NCBI GenBank assembly: GCA_026214975.1
Contig: CM047809.1
Coordinates: forward strand, 25,146,241 to 25,210,240
Reading direction: 5' to 3'
DNA length: 64,000 nt
Source: Gentiana macrophylla
Lineage: Eukaryota; Streptophyta; Magnoliopsida; Gentianales; Gentianaceae
Each line of letters begins with the position of its first letter. Within the stretch, counting starts at the first letter, position 1. Positions 54,240 to 64,000 of the stretch are shown piece by piece. A program made the position numbers and the translations under genes. Below the pieces are notes generated by a model. It made no database searches and was not told where the DNA came from. It saw only the letters and a list, made by a program, of their open reading frames with translations.

Positions 54240-55510
54240 TTCAATAATGACTCCATTTCATCACCCATGGCAGCATGCCATTGAGATGCTTCAGAACATG
54301 TTGCTACTTCTCTATAAGTAGAAGGTTCAAAACCATCCACTTCTTCTGCAACTTGAAGTGCATATCCAACCATATCATAAAAAACATACCTCGTGAGAAG
54401 TACCCCAACATTTGATCTTCTAGCCCTGCTTATGGCTATACTCTACTGACCAATGTTCCTTGTTTGGTGCTCTGCTGATCCTTGTTCAGAAGACTGGCTT
54501 GGATCAGACTCCAGTTCAGCAACCAGATCAGATGAGTGCTGACTTGGATCATCTAATTGTTGCATATTAGCTGACTCCACTTGAATCTCCACCTATTTCT
54601 CAGTCCTCTCAGATTTAGCACTGGTTTCAGATTCAGCAGACCTCCCCACTGATGAGTTTATCATAAAATATTCATCAAATACCACATCTCTACTGAGTAT
54701 GACCCTGGACTCTGCTGATGACCAAATTCTATAACCCTTAACTCCATCACCATACCCCACAAACACACCTTTCTTGGCTCTTGGTTCTAGCTCACCTTTA
54801 TTCATATGATAGTAAACTGTGATTCCCAAAACCCTTAGAACTGAGTAGTCAGCAGGCTTGCCTGAACACATCTCAAATGGTGTCTTGATATTGATCCCTG
54901 TGTGAGGACTCCTATTGATTAAGTAGCATGCTGTGGTTACAACCTATGCCCAAAATCTCCTTGATAAACCAGCATTAGAGAGCATACATCTTGCCCTCTA
55001 TAGAAGAGTTTGATTCATCCTTTCCACTACACCATTCTGCTGAGGTTTATTCCTGACTGTATGATGTCTGGCAATAACCTCATCCTTGCATAATGTATGA
55101 AACTCTGACCAGCAGAATTCCAGACCATTATCTGTTCTGAGCCTTTTGATTTTCTTGCCTGTCTGATTTTCTACTAGAGCCTTCCACTGCTTGAAATTGT
55201 TGGATGCCTCACTTTTGTGTTTCATCATCACCACCCAAGTCATTCTTGAATAGTCATCTATGAATGATACAAAATATTTGTGACCATGTGATGATTCCAC
55301 CTTTAATGGACCCCAACAATCAGAATGGATATAATCAAGTGATACCTTTGTACTGTGTATACCTGCTGAGAACTTGCTTCTACGTAGCTTCCCAAACAGA
55401 CAGTGCTCATAAAAGTATAGATTCTTAACCTTATATTGCCCAAGAAAGCTTGTTGAAGAGAGGACTTGCATTCCTCTTTCACTCATGTGATCAAGTCTCA
55501 TGTGCCACAA
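54240..55510 (-). pseudogene. Tork-like integrase, broken
   Basis: Zinc-binding start MWHMRLDHMSERGMQVLSST (55510-55451), where the His-His pair is readable and the first Cys of the CCs is mutated. Core: DYIHSDCWGPLKVESSHGHK (first Asp), RLRTDNGLEFCWSEFHTLCK (second Asp) and KPQQNGVVERMNQTLL (Glu intact). After a frame break near 54995, the C-terminal part reads PADYSVLRVLGITVYYHMNK, KKGVFVGYGDGVKGYRIWSS and SRDVVFDEYFMINSS. The three catalytic acids are present, but the frame is split. The Ser/Glu-rich tail runs to 54240. Confidence 0.9.
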
Positions 55511-56172
55511 CTGTGTCTGCTGTGACTAATGAACTGCTGAGGATGCCACAGAAGTAGAGCCAGATATAGTAGAGCCTCATAATATATACAAGGTTCCCTT
55601 CTTAATACCTTTGAGGACCATAGCTGAATTTTTGTAGACATTCAGCTCTACACCTTCTCCCTTGAAATTGAACCCCTTGTTGTCCGGTAGACTAAGAGAT
55701 ACAAAATTATTGGTCATCTGTGGAACATGTCTACCATCTTTAAGTGTGCAGAATCTACCATCTTCTGTCCTCAACTTGACTGAGCCAATTCCCACTATCT
55801 TGCAGACCTTGCGGTTTGCCATAGAAATATGACCACCATCTATCTTCTCATAAGTAGAAAACAACTCTCTGTGTGGACAAATATGATAGGATGCTCCAGA
55901 ATCTAGGATCCAAACATCAGCATGGTGTGCTGAATCCCCAGCAACTAGAACCAGATCCTCATTAGAATGCTCAGCAGCCACAGCTATTGTGCCAGAAGTA
56001 CTCTCTTGTTGCCTTTTCTTCTTTGGACAATTGGACTTCCAATGCCCATGTTCTTTACAGTAATTACAGACATCTGTGGCTTTAGGAATTTTGGACTTCT
56101 TGGATTTCTTCACTGTTGCTGACTACTAGACCAGTAGCATGATTGTCTATCCTTGCTGCCTTGTGTCTCAGC
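55511..56172 (-). pseudogene. Tork-like gag zinc knuckle and protease
   Basis: The - strand reads a CCHC zinc knuckle CNYCKEHGHWKSNC (about 56080-56036), a linker and the aspartic protease WILDSGASYHICPHRELFST (about 55930-55870), followed by MANRKVCKIVGIGSVKLRTE and LKDGRHVPQMTNNFVSLSLP. This 537-base stretch is open. In the intact element it is continuous with the gag capsid at 58152-58790. The solo LTR at 56173-58146 separates them and uses TCAGC as target duplication. Confidence 0.9.
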
Positions 56173-58146
56173 TGTTGAAATAGTGTCCTAAACCCAATCG
56201 GGTTGGACCGGTCTGACCGGGTCAGATCATTTCTACTATTTCTTTATGTTTATACATATATAAAATGGCTTTTCAGTTGTCATATATATGTTCTTTTAAA
56301 GAACCAATTATGAATTGTTATATGATAACGTCCTTAGTATTAAACTGTGATAGAGAAACCCTGATAGGCGATTACGGTTGATGAGATCTCTAATCACTTT
56401 AATACGTTTGATACATAAATGTCTCTAGGCTGATGTACTATTAAACAGGGAATTGATAGTATAAACAGGTGATCACGTATTAGATGTCTTCTGTCTTTAG
56501 GGCAGGGATAGATCTAGTCTATCAAAGTGTATAGACACTTCGACTGTACGTGGACGTGTATTAGAGAATGCGTACGTTAGACTGACCCACTTACATTAAG
56601 TGCACACTATGTGCCTGTTGTGTAATTATCCTTAAGACCGGAGTCTTCATGGCATCACGGTGTGGATTGTCATGCTTTGACACTATTGAGGTTTCCCCTA
56701 GCCACAGGGTGATCATGCGGTAGTGATTGGGTGTGATACTGAAGCATACGGAGTATACATGATTGGTCATCCGGGAATCGCGTACCCTATGATTGGGATC
56801 GAATATCTGAAATGGCCTTCTTATAAAGAATGTCTAGCTCTCGTGATTCTTTGCAATGTGGGAGTAAATGAATTACTTCGAGAGAGCATGATATCCAGAT
56901 TATACGATAGGATCGTTAATGTATCGACACTCGAGATACGATCGTATGGATATTATTACAGTGATAGGATTGTAATTTACACGGTAATTGTTTTACATGA
57001 AAGGTATTAGTCATTACATTTGACTCTTTCGATGATTGGGGGTCACGGTGTGTTGCTAGACGCTATCCCGTGATCGTTAGGCATGAAGGGCATTTTCATA
57101 ATTTGCACTTTGTGTCTACGGCCAAAATATTCGGAAGTCTATCGGGTCACACACATATGAACATCTAGCCGGATTAAAATGTGGTTATAGATGATAACCA
57201 AATAAGGAAAGAATTTATCTCGTACTATAAAGGTTATAGTGGTAAATTAATATTGTGGTACTTATTTATCATGAATAAATTAAATACAAGATATTAATTA
57301 TATTAATTAATTAAAGAATATTCCGGATGCCAATTTATTGGCATATGGGGCGCAACTTATTAGTGTATAAGATACATTTGAATTGTGCATTTTAATTAAT
57401 GTGATTACGATATATTAATATACGATATTAATATATATATATACAAATATATATAGTCACATGCGAGACTTGCACTTGGATTGTGCTTGTGCATATTTGT
57501 TTTCAAGATATATATATATTTAGATTTATTTGTGTAATATATATGTGATACATACACATGTGTAAATTGATTTATGGTAATAGAATAAAGATGGTCAATA
57601 TTAGATATTGACAATATCTTGGAAATATTCAATATAAGATATTGACAATATCCTAGATTTATTTAATATAAGATATTATAATAAATGCGATAAATCAATC
57701 AATTATTTTTCCTTATTTTATTGGGAAAATGTTTTCTTCTCCTCCACTCTACTAAGAGGCGCCACTTCCATTATAAATAGAAGGTGGGTGTCAAGCTATT
57801 TTGTACAACACAATTCCAAGAACTAATAGTTCTTGTGTAAAATAGAGAGCATCCTACAGAGAGTTGGAGAGGGGGGAAAAGGGCCGTCTAGCAACCCGAG
57901 TTTTCCAATAGTAATCCATGATGGGATTCCGGCGGGCTATTCGTGTGGACTAGCAGTAGAGGCCGAACACTTGGGTGGATCTATGCAGAACTACTCTCCT
58001 TAGACGGTCAAAGTGTTGATCTTATAGATCAAGCAAGGTAACCACCGTCTTTAGCTTATTTGTTTATTGCTTAAACGAAGTCGATCTTGGGTCGATAGGA
58101 AATAAATTTTTGAATTCCGCTGCGTTCCCGCGTAGATTTCCTAACA
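56173..58146 (+). repeat. Solo copia LTR, 1974 bp, inserted in the Tork-like gag
   Basis: Begins TGTTGAAATAGTGTCCTAAA and ends GCGTAGATTTCCTAACA (the last 17 bases), with the perfect 5-bp repeat TCAGC on both sides (56168-56172 and 58147-58151). No coding, no primer site and no internal region, so it is a solo LTR left after recombination. A TATA box lies at 57772-57780. The orientation is + by TATA box and 3' end (TTCCGCTGCGTTCCCGCG). The reading frame of gag fits together on the two sides. Confidence 0.92.
57772..57780 (+). promoter_or_regulatory. TATA box of the solo LTR
   Basis: TATAAATAG, about 370 bp before the LTR end, followed by the leader AAGGTGGGTGTCAAGC. Confidence 0.6.
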
Positions 58147-58151
58147 TCAGC

Positions 58152-58790
58152 TCCCTGGCATGCAAGCCTGTCCTCACATCCTTTAAAGCCACTATATCTT
58201 TCCCAACTATGAACGATTGCACAAAGTTTTCTTATGAACTTGGTAATGACACCAATAGGATTAGTGCTGCATCTTCAACTTCAATTTTATCATCAATATT
58301 CCTGAGATCAAGTAATATTATGTTCAGCTGATCGAGATGTTCCCTCAGCAGACCTCTCTCATGCATCCTCAGACTAAACAGTCTCTGCTACAGCAACAAC
58401 TTGTTGGTTAATGACTTAGTCATATATAGGCTTTCAAGCTTTGCCCCCAACTTGGAAGCTGTGTCTTCCTCAGCAACTTCAGTGATAACATCATCAGATT
58501 AGCACAACATGATGGTTGAATGTGCTTTCTCTTCTAGACTGGCAGAATCTGCTGAACTGGCATCTCCTTTACCAAATAAAGGAGTCCATAATCCTTGTTG
58601 TTATAACAAGGCCCGCATCTTGATTTACCACAGACTAAAACTGTTTCTTCTAGTAAATTTGTCAATTTTTACGTTAACTGCAGACATCTTTCTCGCCAAA
58701 GATCACAAGTTTTATCATAGAGTCCTAGCACCGGTGAAGGTCTTGGTGAAGATAAAGGTTGTCCGTATAGATGATTCCCAGAACCTACGC
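58152..58790 (-). pseudogene. Tork-like gag, capsid part, broken
   Basis: The - strand gives LWTPLFGKGDASSADSASLE, KAHSTIMLC with a stop, DDVITEVAEEDTASKLGAKL, ESLYMTKSLTNKLLL with a stop, LDQLNIILLDLRNIDDKIEV and EDAALILLVSLPSS. These are the capsid motifs of Tork-type gags (AHSTI.LCLSDDV, LESLYMTKSLTNKL, LPSSYENFV). At least three stops interrupt it. It begins soon after the primer site and is cut on the left by the solo LTR. Confidence 0.88.
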
Positions 58791-58801
58791 TCCGATACCG
58801 G
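58789..58801 (-). other. Primer-binding site of the Tork-like element
   Basis: The - strand reads CCGGTATCGGAGC immediately after the LTR, close to the Met-tRNA site TGGTATCAGAGC with three changes. Confidence 0.8.
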
Positions 58802-58803
58802 TT

Positions 58804-59304
58804 TGTTATAACATGATAGGCAATCCAGATGCAAGATAGAAAATTAACAGATGCAATAACTGTAATAATTAACAAAAATAACAAAAACAAGAAGAACAAA
58901 GGATTTAACGTGGTTTCCGGCGTTGTGCTGACTACTCCACGGACAGAAAAGAGATATTTTATTATGCACTGAATTTCAGACGGATTACACACATTACAAT
59001 GATCATTACAGTTTGTATTTATAGGCATAGATCCCTAAACCCTAACCGCCAAGCATCTTTGTCGGATTTCCATAAATACCCTAGATGTTGAATCACTCTG
59101 CTGATCCAACTCAGCTGATGATTGCCCAGATGTAGAACTCAGCTGTACTCAAAACCTCAGCAGACCCTCAGCTGACACCAGAAGAAACTCAGCAGACTTC
59201 CCAGCTGACTTTCACAGACTTGGATACACTTCTCAGCAGACCATCACTCTACTGATAACCAGATTAGTTCTACCAGCTGTAGAATTTAAGTCACTTTGCT
59301 GACA
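58804..59304 (-). repeat. 5' LTR of the Tork-like element
   Basis: 501 bp, + strand TGTTATAACATGATAGGCAA to TTTGCTGACA, matching 52223-52709 and 35826-36302. A TATA box on the - strand reads CTATAAATACAAAC (complement near 59015). It is followed on the right by TCTGC, the target duplication in the gag of element H. Confidence 0.93.
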
Positions 59305-59410
59305 TCTGCCCGTTGAACTTTTCCGGTTTTTCATGGTGAGACGAACTCGTTCCTTGCACAACAACAGGTTGCAAAAAAGACAAATGAGTTGTTTCCAATA
59401 TTCCTTCCAT
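59305..59410 (-). pseudogene. Element H gag N-terminus
   Basis: Start codon at 59410-59408 on the - strand: MEGILETTHLSFLQPVVVQG, then SSSHHEKPEKFNG. The KFNG phrase is the usual start of the capsid fold in copia gags, and the text continues in frame in the segment at 35825. The Tork-like element inserted right after this phrase. The stretch itself has no stop. Confidence 0.85.
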
Positions 59411-60376
59411 TTCTGTTTATAAACAGAAGATCAACAATCAAAGTTGCAAAAGCAGACTGCTTATGCACACTTTTCCGATATTGGTATATCGCAATTTTAA
59501 TAATTCAGGAACTTTTTAAACACATATGATGAACATTTTTGTAATCTAAAATACCAAATAAACAATTTTCGTTCTTTAACTTTTTAGAAATGAACGAGTA
59601 TTTAGAAATTATTTTGGACTACAACACAAGGTAGAAAATTTTTCCAATTTTTCAAAAAGTCGTGACTATATTTATATTTTTCGGCACAACAATTTTTTCA
59701 ACCAAATTGCATATTTTTTTTACAAGTGAACTATACTCACATACTTGTAGCATAATATTAATACGAAAATCATGTTGTCTACATAATTTTTCAAAAGGTA
59801 TACAAGGCAACAAGTGTATTTTTACACAAAAGTATCCTATTTTTCCACAATTTCATGTTGCAGATTTTTTCTAATAGTCATTTCACATCTCCATAATTGA
59901 TACCAACATATCTTAGAGGATGTTTAAGATCGCACACATCTGTAAAATAAATTTATCTAAAGATTTGCGCATAAGCATGTTGTTGTACCACATTTAACTA
60001 ATAAGCATCCGGTTAAACATGATTTTCTGCTTCAACATTTTTCTAAAGTTGTTTTAAAAATTCACGGACACTTTTAACAAATAATACATATGTATTTGTA
60101 ATATATAACACCTTAGAAACAACTTTTATTCTTCGAGTTTTCAGAAAATACGTAGTAATTACAAAGTATTTTAGCCTTGAAAACAATGTAGATAGTCGTG
60201 CCATTTTTCTGAAAAAAGTGTAAAAATTGTTTGTATTAGTACAACTTTTACCTATGTTATTTTCTAGAATTGCAGATGCAATTCAGTGTTCAAAGTTTTA
60301 CAAAAGTATATGCACATCAAACAGATTACACACAAATCAGATTATTAACACAGGAAGCAAGATTAAGTCTTAAGAT
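59411..60376 (-). other. Leader of element H, non-coding
   Basis: About 966 bp between the 5' LTR and the gag start on the - strand. AT-rich, no coding, and no Met-tRNA primer site recognised next to the LTR border. A long leader of this kind is unusual for copia and may include an unrecognised insertion. Confidence 0.5.
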
Positions 60377-60575
60377 TTTAGGAAAAATTAGTTGTCTGAT
60401 TTCATTTATAGTAATCTGTTTTTTTCGTTTATAGAAACTTTTCAAATAGAAAAAGCAATGTTGAACAACATAGATGAAGAAACAATTTTATGAACATAAA
60501 TTTCATATATATTCACACAACAATATGCACAGAAATTTGAACGACACAAAGCATAAATAAATACGAAAACTTATT
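60377..60575 (-). repeat. Element H 5' LTR, partial
   Basis: Matches 32884-33090 (TTAGGAAAAATTAGTTGTCTG, AAAAGCAATGTTGAACAACA, AACAATTTTATGAACAT). Similarity stops at 60575, exactly where the Ale-like LTR starts; the paralogous sequence at about 33100 runs on without a break. The rest of this LTR should lie beyond 64000. Confidence 0.85.
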
Positions 60576-60704
60576 TGATAAACTCTAAGTAATTGGAAGA
60601 AAAGTCGTGCTGTTGTATTACATAATCACAAGTATTTATAGTTACAAGATAGTAAACCCTAAATACACAATTTACAAGACCGTACAAATATACCCTTACT
60701 AACA
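60576..60704 (-). repeat. 3' LTR of the Ale-like element
   Basis: 129 bp, + strand TGATAAACTCTAAGTAATTG to CCCTTACTAACA; on the - strand it begins TGTTAGTAAGGGTATATTTG. Preceded on the - strand by the purine tract ACTTGAGGGGGAG. The flank TTATT (60571-60575) is the likely target duplication; its partner is outside the window. Confidence 0.9.
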
Positions 60705-60719
60705 CTCCCCCTCAAGTAG
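60705..60719 (-). other. Polypurine tract of the Ale-like element
   Basis: The - strand reads CTACTTGAGGGGGAG directly before the LTR. Confidence 0.88.
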
Positions 60720-61250
60720 GAGCATGAAGATCTCAAATGCCCAACTTGCGTAAAAGGAAAAAAAAAACGCTTGCTTCCCAAGGGCTTTAGTCAAAATATT
60801 TGCCAACTGGTGGCTCGTAGGAACATGAGCCGTCACAAGATTCCTGGAAAGCAACTCGTCGAGAATAAAATGACAATCAACTTCTATATACTTAGTACGG
60901 TCATGAAAGACAGGATTGCGGGCAATATGGAGTGTGAATTGATTGTCGCAAAATAAGTGCATCGGAGTAGGATTCCCAACTCCAAGAGATTTCAGTAGGG
61001 ACTTGAGCCACTTCAACTCACAAATAGTAACGGCCATAGCCCGATACTCAGCTTCGGCAGAGGATCAAGAGACCGTGGGTTATTTCTCGTCTTCCAAGAA
61101 ATGGGGGAACTACCAAGAAAAACCAAGTACCCGGTCAAGGAACGGCGAGTAAGAGGACAAGCTGCCCAGTCACTGTCACAAAAAGCCATGAGTGATAAAT
61201 TAGAATCAGCATGAAGCAAAATACCTTGGCCTGGATAACCCTTACGGTAG
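60720..61250 (-). pseudogene. RNase H of the Ale-like element, broken
   Basis: The - strand reads LMAFCDSDWAACPLTRRSLT (catalytic Asp, about 61192-61130), GYLVFLGSSPISWKTRNNPR, then in another frame [60 protein letters not shown] and [13 protein letters not shown]. The catalytic Glu region (SSAEAEYR) falls at the frame break near 61050. The second Asp (FCDNQ) is present. It ends near the purine tract. Confidence 0.9.
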
Positions 61251-62290
61251 CGAAGAACGTGCTAAGCAGCATCCCAATGATGGACCAAGGGGCGGCTCAG
61301 GAACTGGGCCAAAGTATGAATAGCATAACTCAATTCGGGATGGGTAACTTAGAGGTAAACCAAACATTCCAAAAGACGACGATACTGATCAGGACAAGGA
61401 AACAGGTCCCCCTGCAAAGTAGCAAGACGATGATTTTGTTCTATGGGCGTATCAGTGGGCCGACAACCGAGCATACCTACTTCAGTCAAAAGATCCAAGA
61501 CATACTTGCGTTGAGATAGGAAAATCCCTTCTGGGCAACGGGCAACTTCTAAACCATGAAAATACCTCAACGGGCCCAAGTCCTTCATGTGAAAACAAGA
61601 GTGTAAATATTGTTTAAATCGGAGAACCACCTTAGAGGAAGAGCCAGAAATGATTAAATCGTCAACATAAACAAGCACATGTAGAGAGTACATATCCAGA
61701 ACATAGCTAAATAAAGAATAGTCAGCATAAGACTGATGAAAGCCATAGGATTTCAAAGCAGCATATAACTTCGTGAACCATTGGCGAGGAGCCTGTCTCA
61801 AACCACATAAAGACTTATGAAGATGACACAACTTCCCGGGCAAGGAACAATGATAGCCTGGAGGAAGCTGCATATAAACCACCTCGGACAAGTCACCATG
61901 CAGAAAGGCATTGTGAAATCCATCTAATGTAATTCCCAATTAAGGGCGACGACAACAGAGAGAAAAACCCGAACTATACCCATCTTGGCCATGGGAGCAA
62001 AGGTTTCAGAATAGTCCACACTAGCTACTTGACGATTTCTGTGTACAAAAAGATGAGCTTGAAGACGTTCAACATCCCCAGTGGAGGTGTACTTAATCTT
62101 GTAAACCCAACCATTGTTTATAGCATGCTTATCGGGAGGCAAATCCTCCAAATTCCCAGTGCCATTACGTTCAAGTGCATCAATTTCTTCCTGCATAACA
62201 CAACGCCAACCCGGATAGCGTATAGCATCATGAAAGGTGGCATGTTTTTTCCCTTTTGAGAGAGCTGCCAAAGAACACTTCTACGGACAG
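61251..62290 (-). pseudogene. Reverse transcriptase of the Ale-like element, broken
   Basis: N-terminal part on the - strand: YPGWRCVMQEEIDALERNGT, NNGWVYKIKYTSTGDVERLQ, AHLFVHRNRQVASVDYSETF. Then, in a second frame, NAFLHGDLSEVVYMQLPPGY, CGLRQAPRQWFTKLYAALKS, LHVLVYVDDLIISGSSSKVV (catalytic Asp pair intact) and DLGPLRYFHGLEVARCPEGI, ending YRRLLECLVYL. The first catalytic Asp lies in the QLDGFHNAF-like text at the join near 61930. Two frames are needed, so it is not translated as one protein. Confidence 0.9.
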
Positions 62291-63350
62291 AAAATTTATC
62301 ATAATGCACAAACCAAGAAATATCAACAGGTTTACCTAAGGAGGCTGATGGAGGGGGAGGCACAGAAGATGCGGGGGGATCTATCTGCTGCCACGGAGAA
62401 CCGTATGAGTAAAATAATCATGGAGCTTTATGGAAGGGGTCTTGGTACGTAAACCGCGACCCAGTACCTCTGTGCATTGAGGAAGTGCATCCGGAGGAGG
62501 CACATGAACACTACCCCTGGAATCAAGCACTGCATCAGGATCATCAGCCGGGGGAAGCGGCAAAGTAAGAGCAGGAGGTGATGCCAAGATCGGATCATCA
62601 TTATCATCCCACAAAGGCGGCTGATTAAAATATAATTCCCATTGAAGACGGCATGGTCAGGAAGGGAGTCAAGAAATGAAAACGTATCCTCGAAAAACTT
62701 AACATCGCGGCTAACAAAAAACTCATAGGTAACAACATCATACAACCTCCACCCTTTTTGACCGAAAGGATATCCAACAAAAAATGCATCGCCGTGACCG
62801 AGAATCAAATTTATCCTTAATATGAGGGTGATTAGACATATAACATAAACATCCAAACACGCGAAGAGATGTGTAAGTAGAAGGGCGATCGAAAAGGCAT
62901 TCATAAGGGGTTTTATTATCCAAAATAGGGATGGGCGTCAAATTAATTAAGTGCGCAGCCGTAAGAACACATGCTCCCAAAAAATAACGAGGCAACTTAC
63001 CCTAAAAACGCAAAGCACAAGACACATTGAGGATTTGACGATGCTTACGCTCAACACGCCCGTTTTGTTGCGCAGTATCAACACAAGAAGTATGGTGCAC
63101 TATACCCTTACCAGCCAAAAATGAGCGCAAACCGATAAATTCATGTCCATTGTCACTACGCAGATTTTAATCTTTTTGTTGAATTGAGTTTTCACCATGT
63201 GATAAAAATTACGAATCAATTGTCCAACCTCATGTTTTCCAATCATTAAATACACCAATTTAGCACGTGAAAAATAATCAATAATAGTAAGAAAAAAACG
63301 GGCATCGCAACTAGATACAACCTTATTAGGTCCTCAAATGTCACAGTGAA
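62291..63350 (-). pseudogene. Integrase of the Ale-like element, broken
   Basis: From the C-terminal side on the - strand: FLGACVLTAAHLINLTPIPI, LDNKTPYECLFDRPSTYTSL, RVFGCLCYMSNHP (about 62985-62835), then in another frame DAFFVGYPFGQKGWRLYDVV and FFVSRDVKFFEDTF. The core with its catalytic acids (about 63000-63330) is only partly readable: RSDNG-like text is interrupted by a stop near 63167, and QQNGRVERKHRQIL-like text lies near 63070-63030. A Pro/Asp-rich linker fills 62380-62640. The frame is lost in the core, so it is inactive. Confidence 0.85.
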
Positions 63351-64000
63351 TCAAATAAAAATAGCAGTAGCTCGGTTCAAACTGACAGGAAAAGAATTAC
63401 GTGGCTTCTTGCTCGTATAACACACCTGACAGTTAAGAGCACAACCTTTATTCAAATTTTGAGCACAAACTACCCTGGGTAATGAAGACACAACAGTCAT
63501 TGAAGGATGGCCTAAACGCCGATGCCATAATAAACCTGAATCAGTAGCTGCCATAACATTAGTCTGAAAATCTGGCGTACAAACTGACCGGAAGAGATAG
63601 ACCCCACTAAATGGTACCCTAACACCAATCAGGTTCCTCGAACTGTGGTCCTGAATAATACAAAGCTTGTTAGCAAATACAATAGTGCAATGGCGGATGT
63701 CAATTAATTGGGAGACAGAGAGCAGATTGCATTCCATAGATAGAACATAAATTACATTATCCAAAGCCAGGTCATTCAATAGAACACGGCCTTTTTTCAT
63801 AGCAGTAGCACTTTTCCCATTAGGCAAGCCAACAGAAGAAGACAAATCACACAAATCGGTAAATAAATCAATATTACCGGACATATGGATGGAAGCACCC
63901 GTATCAATGATCCAATCATCAAAAGCATGCGTACCCGTTAATTTTTTAAGAGGAAGTGGCGGATGATTTAAAATTCTTAACTACATAAATAATTTGGGAC
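63351..64000 (-). pseudogene. Protease and integrase zinc-binding region of the Ale-like element
   Basis: The aspartic protease site reads DDWIIDTGASIHMSGNIDLF on the - strand (about 63923-63864). It is followed by LPNGKSATAMKKGRVLLNDL, NVIYVLSMECNLLSVSQLID and the pre-integrase region LLWHRRLGHPSMTVVSSLPR with CALNCQVCYTSKK: an intact His-His/Cys-Cys zinc-binding set. This is one open stretch of over 175 codons, the best-kept part of this element. It continues upstream beyond the window towards gag. Confidence 0.88.

Larger units (their letters stand above)
52042..54671 (-). repeat. Tandem duplication, copy 2 (2630 bp, uninterrupted)
   Basis: Contains a piece of element H gag (52042-52222), a Tork LTR (52223-52709), RNase H, reverse transcriptase and the integrase tail. 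It matches 35646-37330 plus 51123-52044. The undisturbed AGGAC at 53734-53738 is the empty counterpart of the SIRE-like insertion site. Confidence 0.9.
35826..59304 (-). mobile_element. Tork-like Ty1/copia element, - strand, partly duplicated and interrupted
   Basis: On the - strand: 5' LTR (58804-59304), primer site (58789-58801), gag, protease, integrase, reverse transcriptase, RNase H and LTR (52223-52709). After a duplication junction, part of the integrase, reverse transcriptase and RNase H appear again, ending in the outer LTR (35826-36302). The flanks of the whole, TCTGT (35821-35825) and TCTGC (59305-59309), form a target duplication with one mismatch inside the gag of element H. The SIRE-like element (37331-51117) and a solo LTR (56173-58146) interrupt it. 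Every frame is broken. Confidence 0.88.
32884..60575 (-). mobile_element. Old copia element 'H', - strand, split by nested insertions
   Basis: Parts on the - strand, 5' to 3': partial 5' LTR (60377-60575), leader (59411-60376), first ~35 gag codons (59305-59410), the Tork-like insertion, the rest of gag (35240-35825), a gap, the RNase H end (34330-34510), purine tract (33779-33788) and 3' LTR (32884-33777). The two LTR pieces match over about 200 bp. Protease, integrase and most of the reverse transcriptase are missing, so it is internally deleted. Its 5' LTR is itself interrupted at 60576 by another copia element, and the remainder would lie beyond 64000. Confidence 0.8.
60576..64000 (-). 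mobile_element. Ale/Retrofit-like Ty1/copia element, - strand, running off the window
   Basis: A short LTR (129 bp), purine tract, RNase H, reverse transcriptase, integrase and protease on the - strand in copia order. Gag and the 5' LTR lie beyond 64000. A short LTR and phrases such as VLVYVDDLIISG and EQNHRLA fit the Ale/Retrofit lineage (from memory). Its insertion point in the LTR of element H is exact when compared with 33100. Several frames are broken. Confidence 0.9.

Noticed and set aside
56723..57010. 95-residue open frame inside the 56173-58146 LTR
   Set aside because: No recognisable domain; the flanking target duplication and LTR structure explain the sequence.
1..64000. CRISPR array, bacterial operons, organellar insert or host gene
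   Set aside because: No regularly spaced repeats with unique spacers, no ribosome-binding-site-led gene runs, no plastid or mitochondrial gene text and no exon-intron gene recognised on either strand.

Overview
The window looks like a stretch of transposon-packed heterochromatin from the nuclear genome of a flowering plant, most likely a eudicot. It holds Ty1/copia and Ty3/gypsy LTR retrotransposons of plant types, L1-type LINEs, a tRNA-derived SINE and non-autonomous hAT elements in AT-rich DNA. I found no intact host gene, no rRNA or genuine tRNA gene, no CRISPR array and no bacterial-type signal. Every element protein I could read is interrupted by stops, frameshifts or deletions. The longest clean stretch is the reverse transcriptase of the large copia element at 43167-44201.

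Layout. 1-3758: 3' part of an Athila-like gypsy element (broken integrase, long non-coding tail, 3' LTR). 3759-5455: fragment of a gypsy LTR family (full copy at 27484-29751), split by an 853-bp hAT element with a perfect 8-bp target duplication. 5460-8830: a 5'-truncated LINE on the + strand. 9811-12768: a second LINE, on the - strand, with an RNase H domain. 12769-16180: a - strand copia LTR-like block, an unassigned coding relic and an Athila-type LTR. 16429-16560: a SINE with a perfect 12-bp target duplication.

17238-32721 is one old copia element with matching LTRs (218/219 bp). It was split by a 390-bp hAT element, a 4.8-kb copia element on the - strand (21628-26412) and a 2.27-kb solo gypsy LTR (27484-29751). 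Its gag, protease, integrase-RT linker and RNase H remnants can still be placed between the insertions.

32884-60575 is a nested stack whose order of events can be read from target duplications. An old - strand copia element (here H) has its gag split at codon ~35 by a Tork-like copia element on the - strand (35826-59304). A 2.6-kb segment spanning the H-gag/Tork border was then duplicated in tandem. A 13.8-kb SIRE/Maximus-like copia element (37331-51117, + strand) inserted into the RT of one duplicate, and the other duplicate keeps the empty site. A separate 1974-bp LTR (56173-58146) sits alone in the Tork gag, and a short-LTR Ale-like copia element (60576 to beyond the window) sits in the 5' LTR of H.

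The part most worth following up is the region after pol in the SIRE-like element. A tandem non-coding repeat is followed by a roughly 1,320-codon accessory reading frame (45266-49241) with no signal peptide or membrane segment that I can see. It has an acidic, lysine-rich repetitive middle, a coiled coil and an RGG-like patch. Family and lineage names rest on motif recognition by eye, not on searches.
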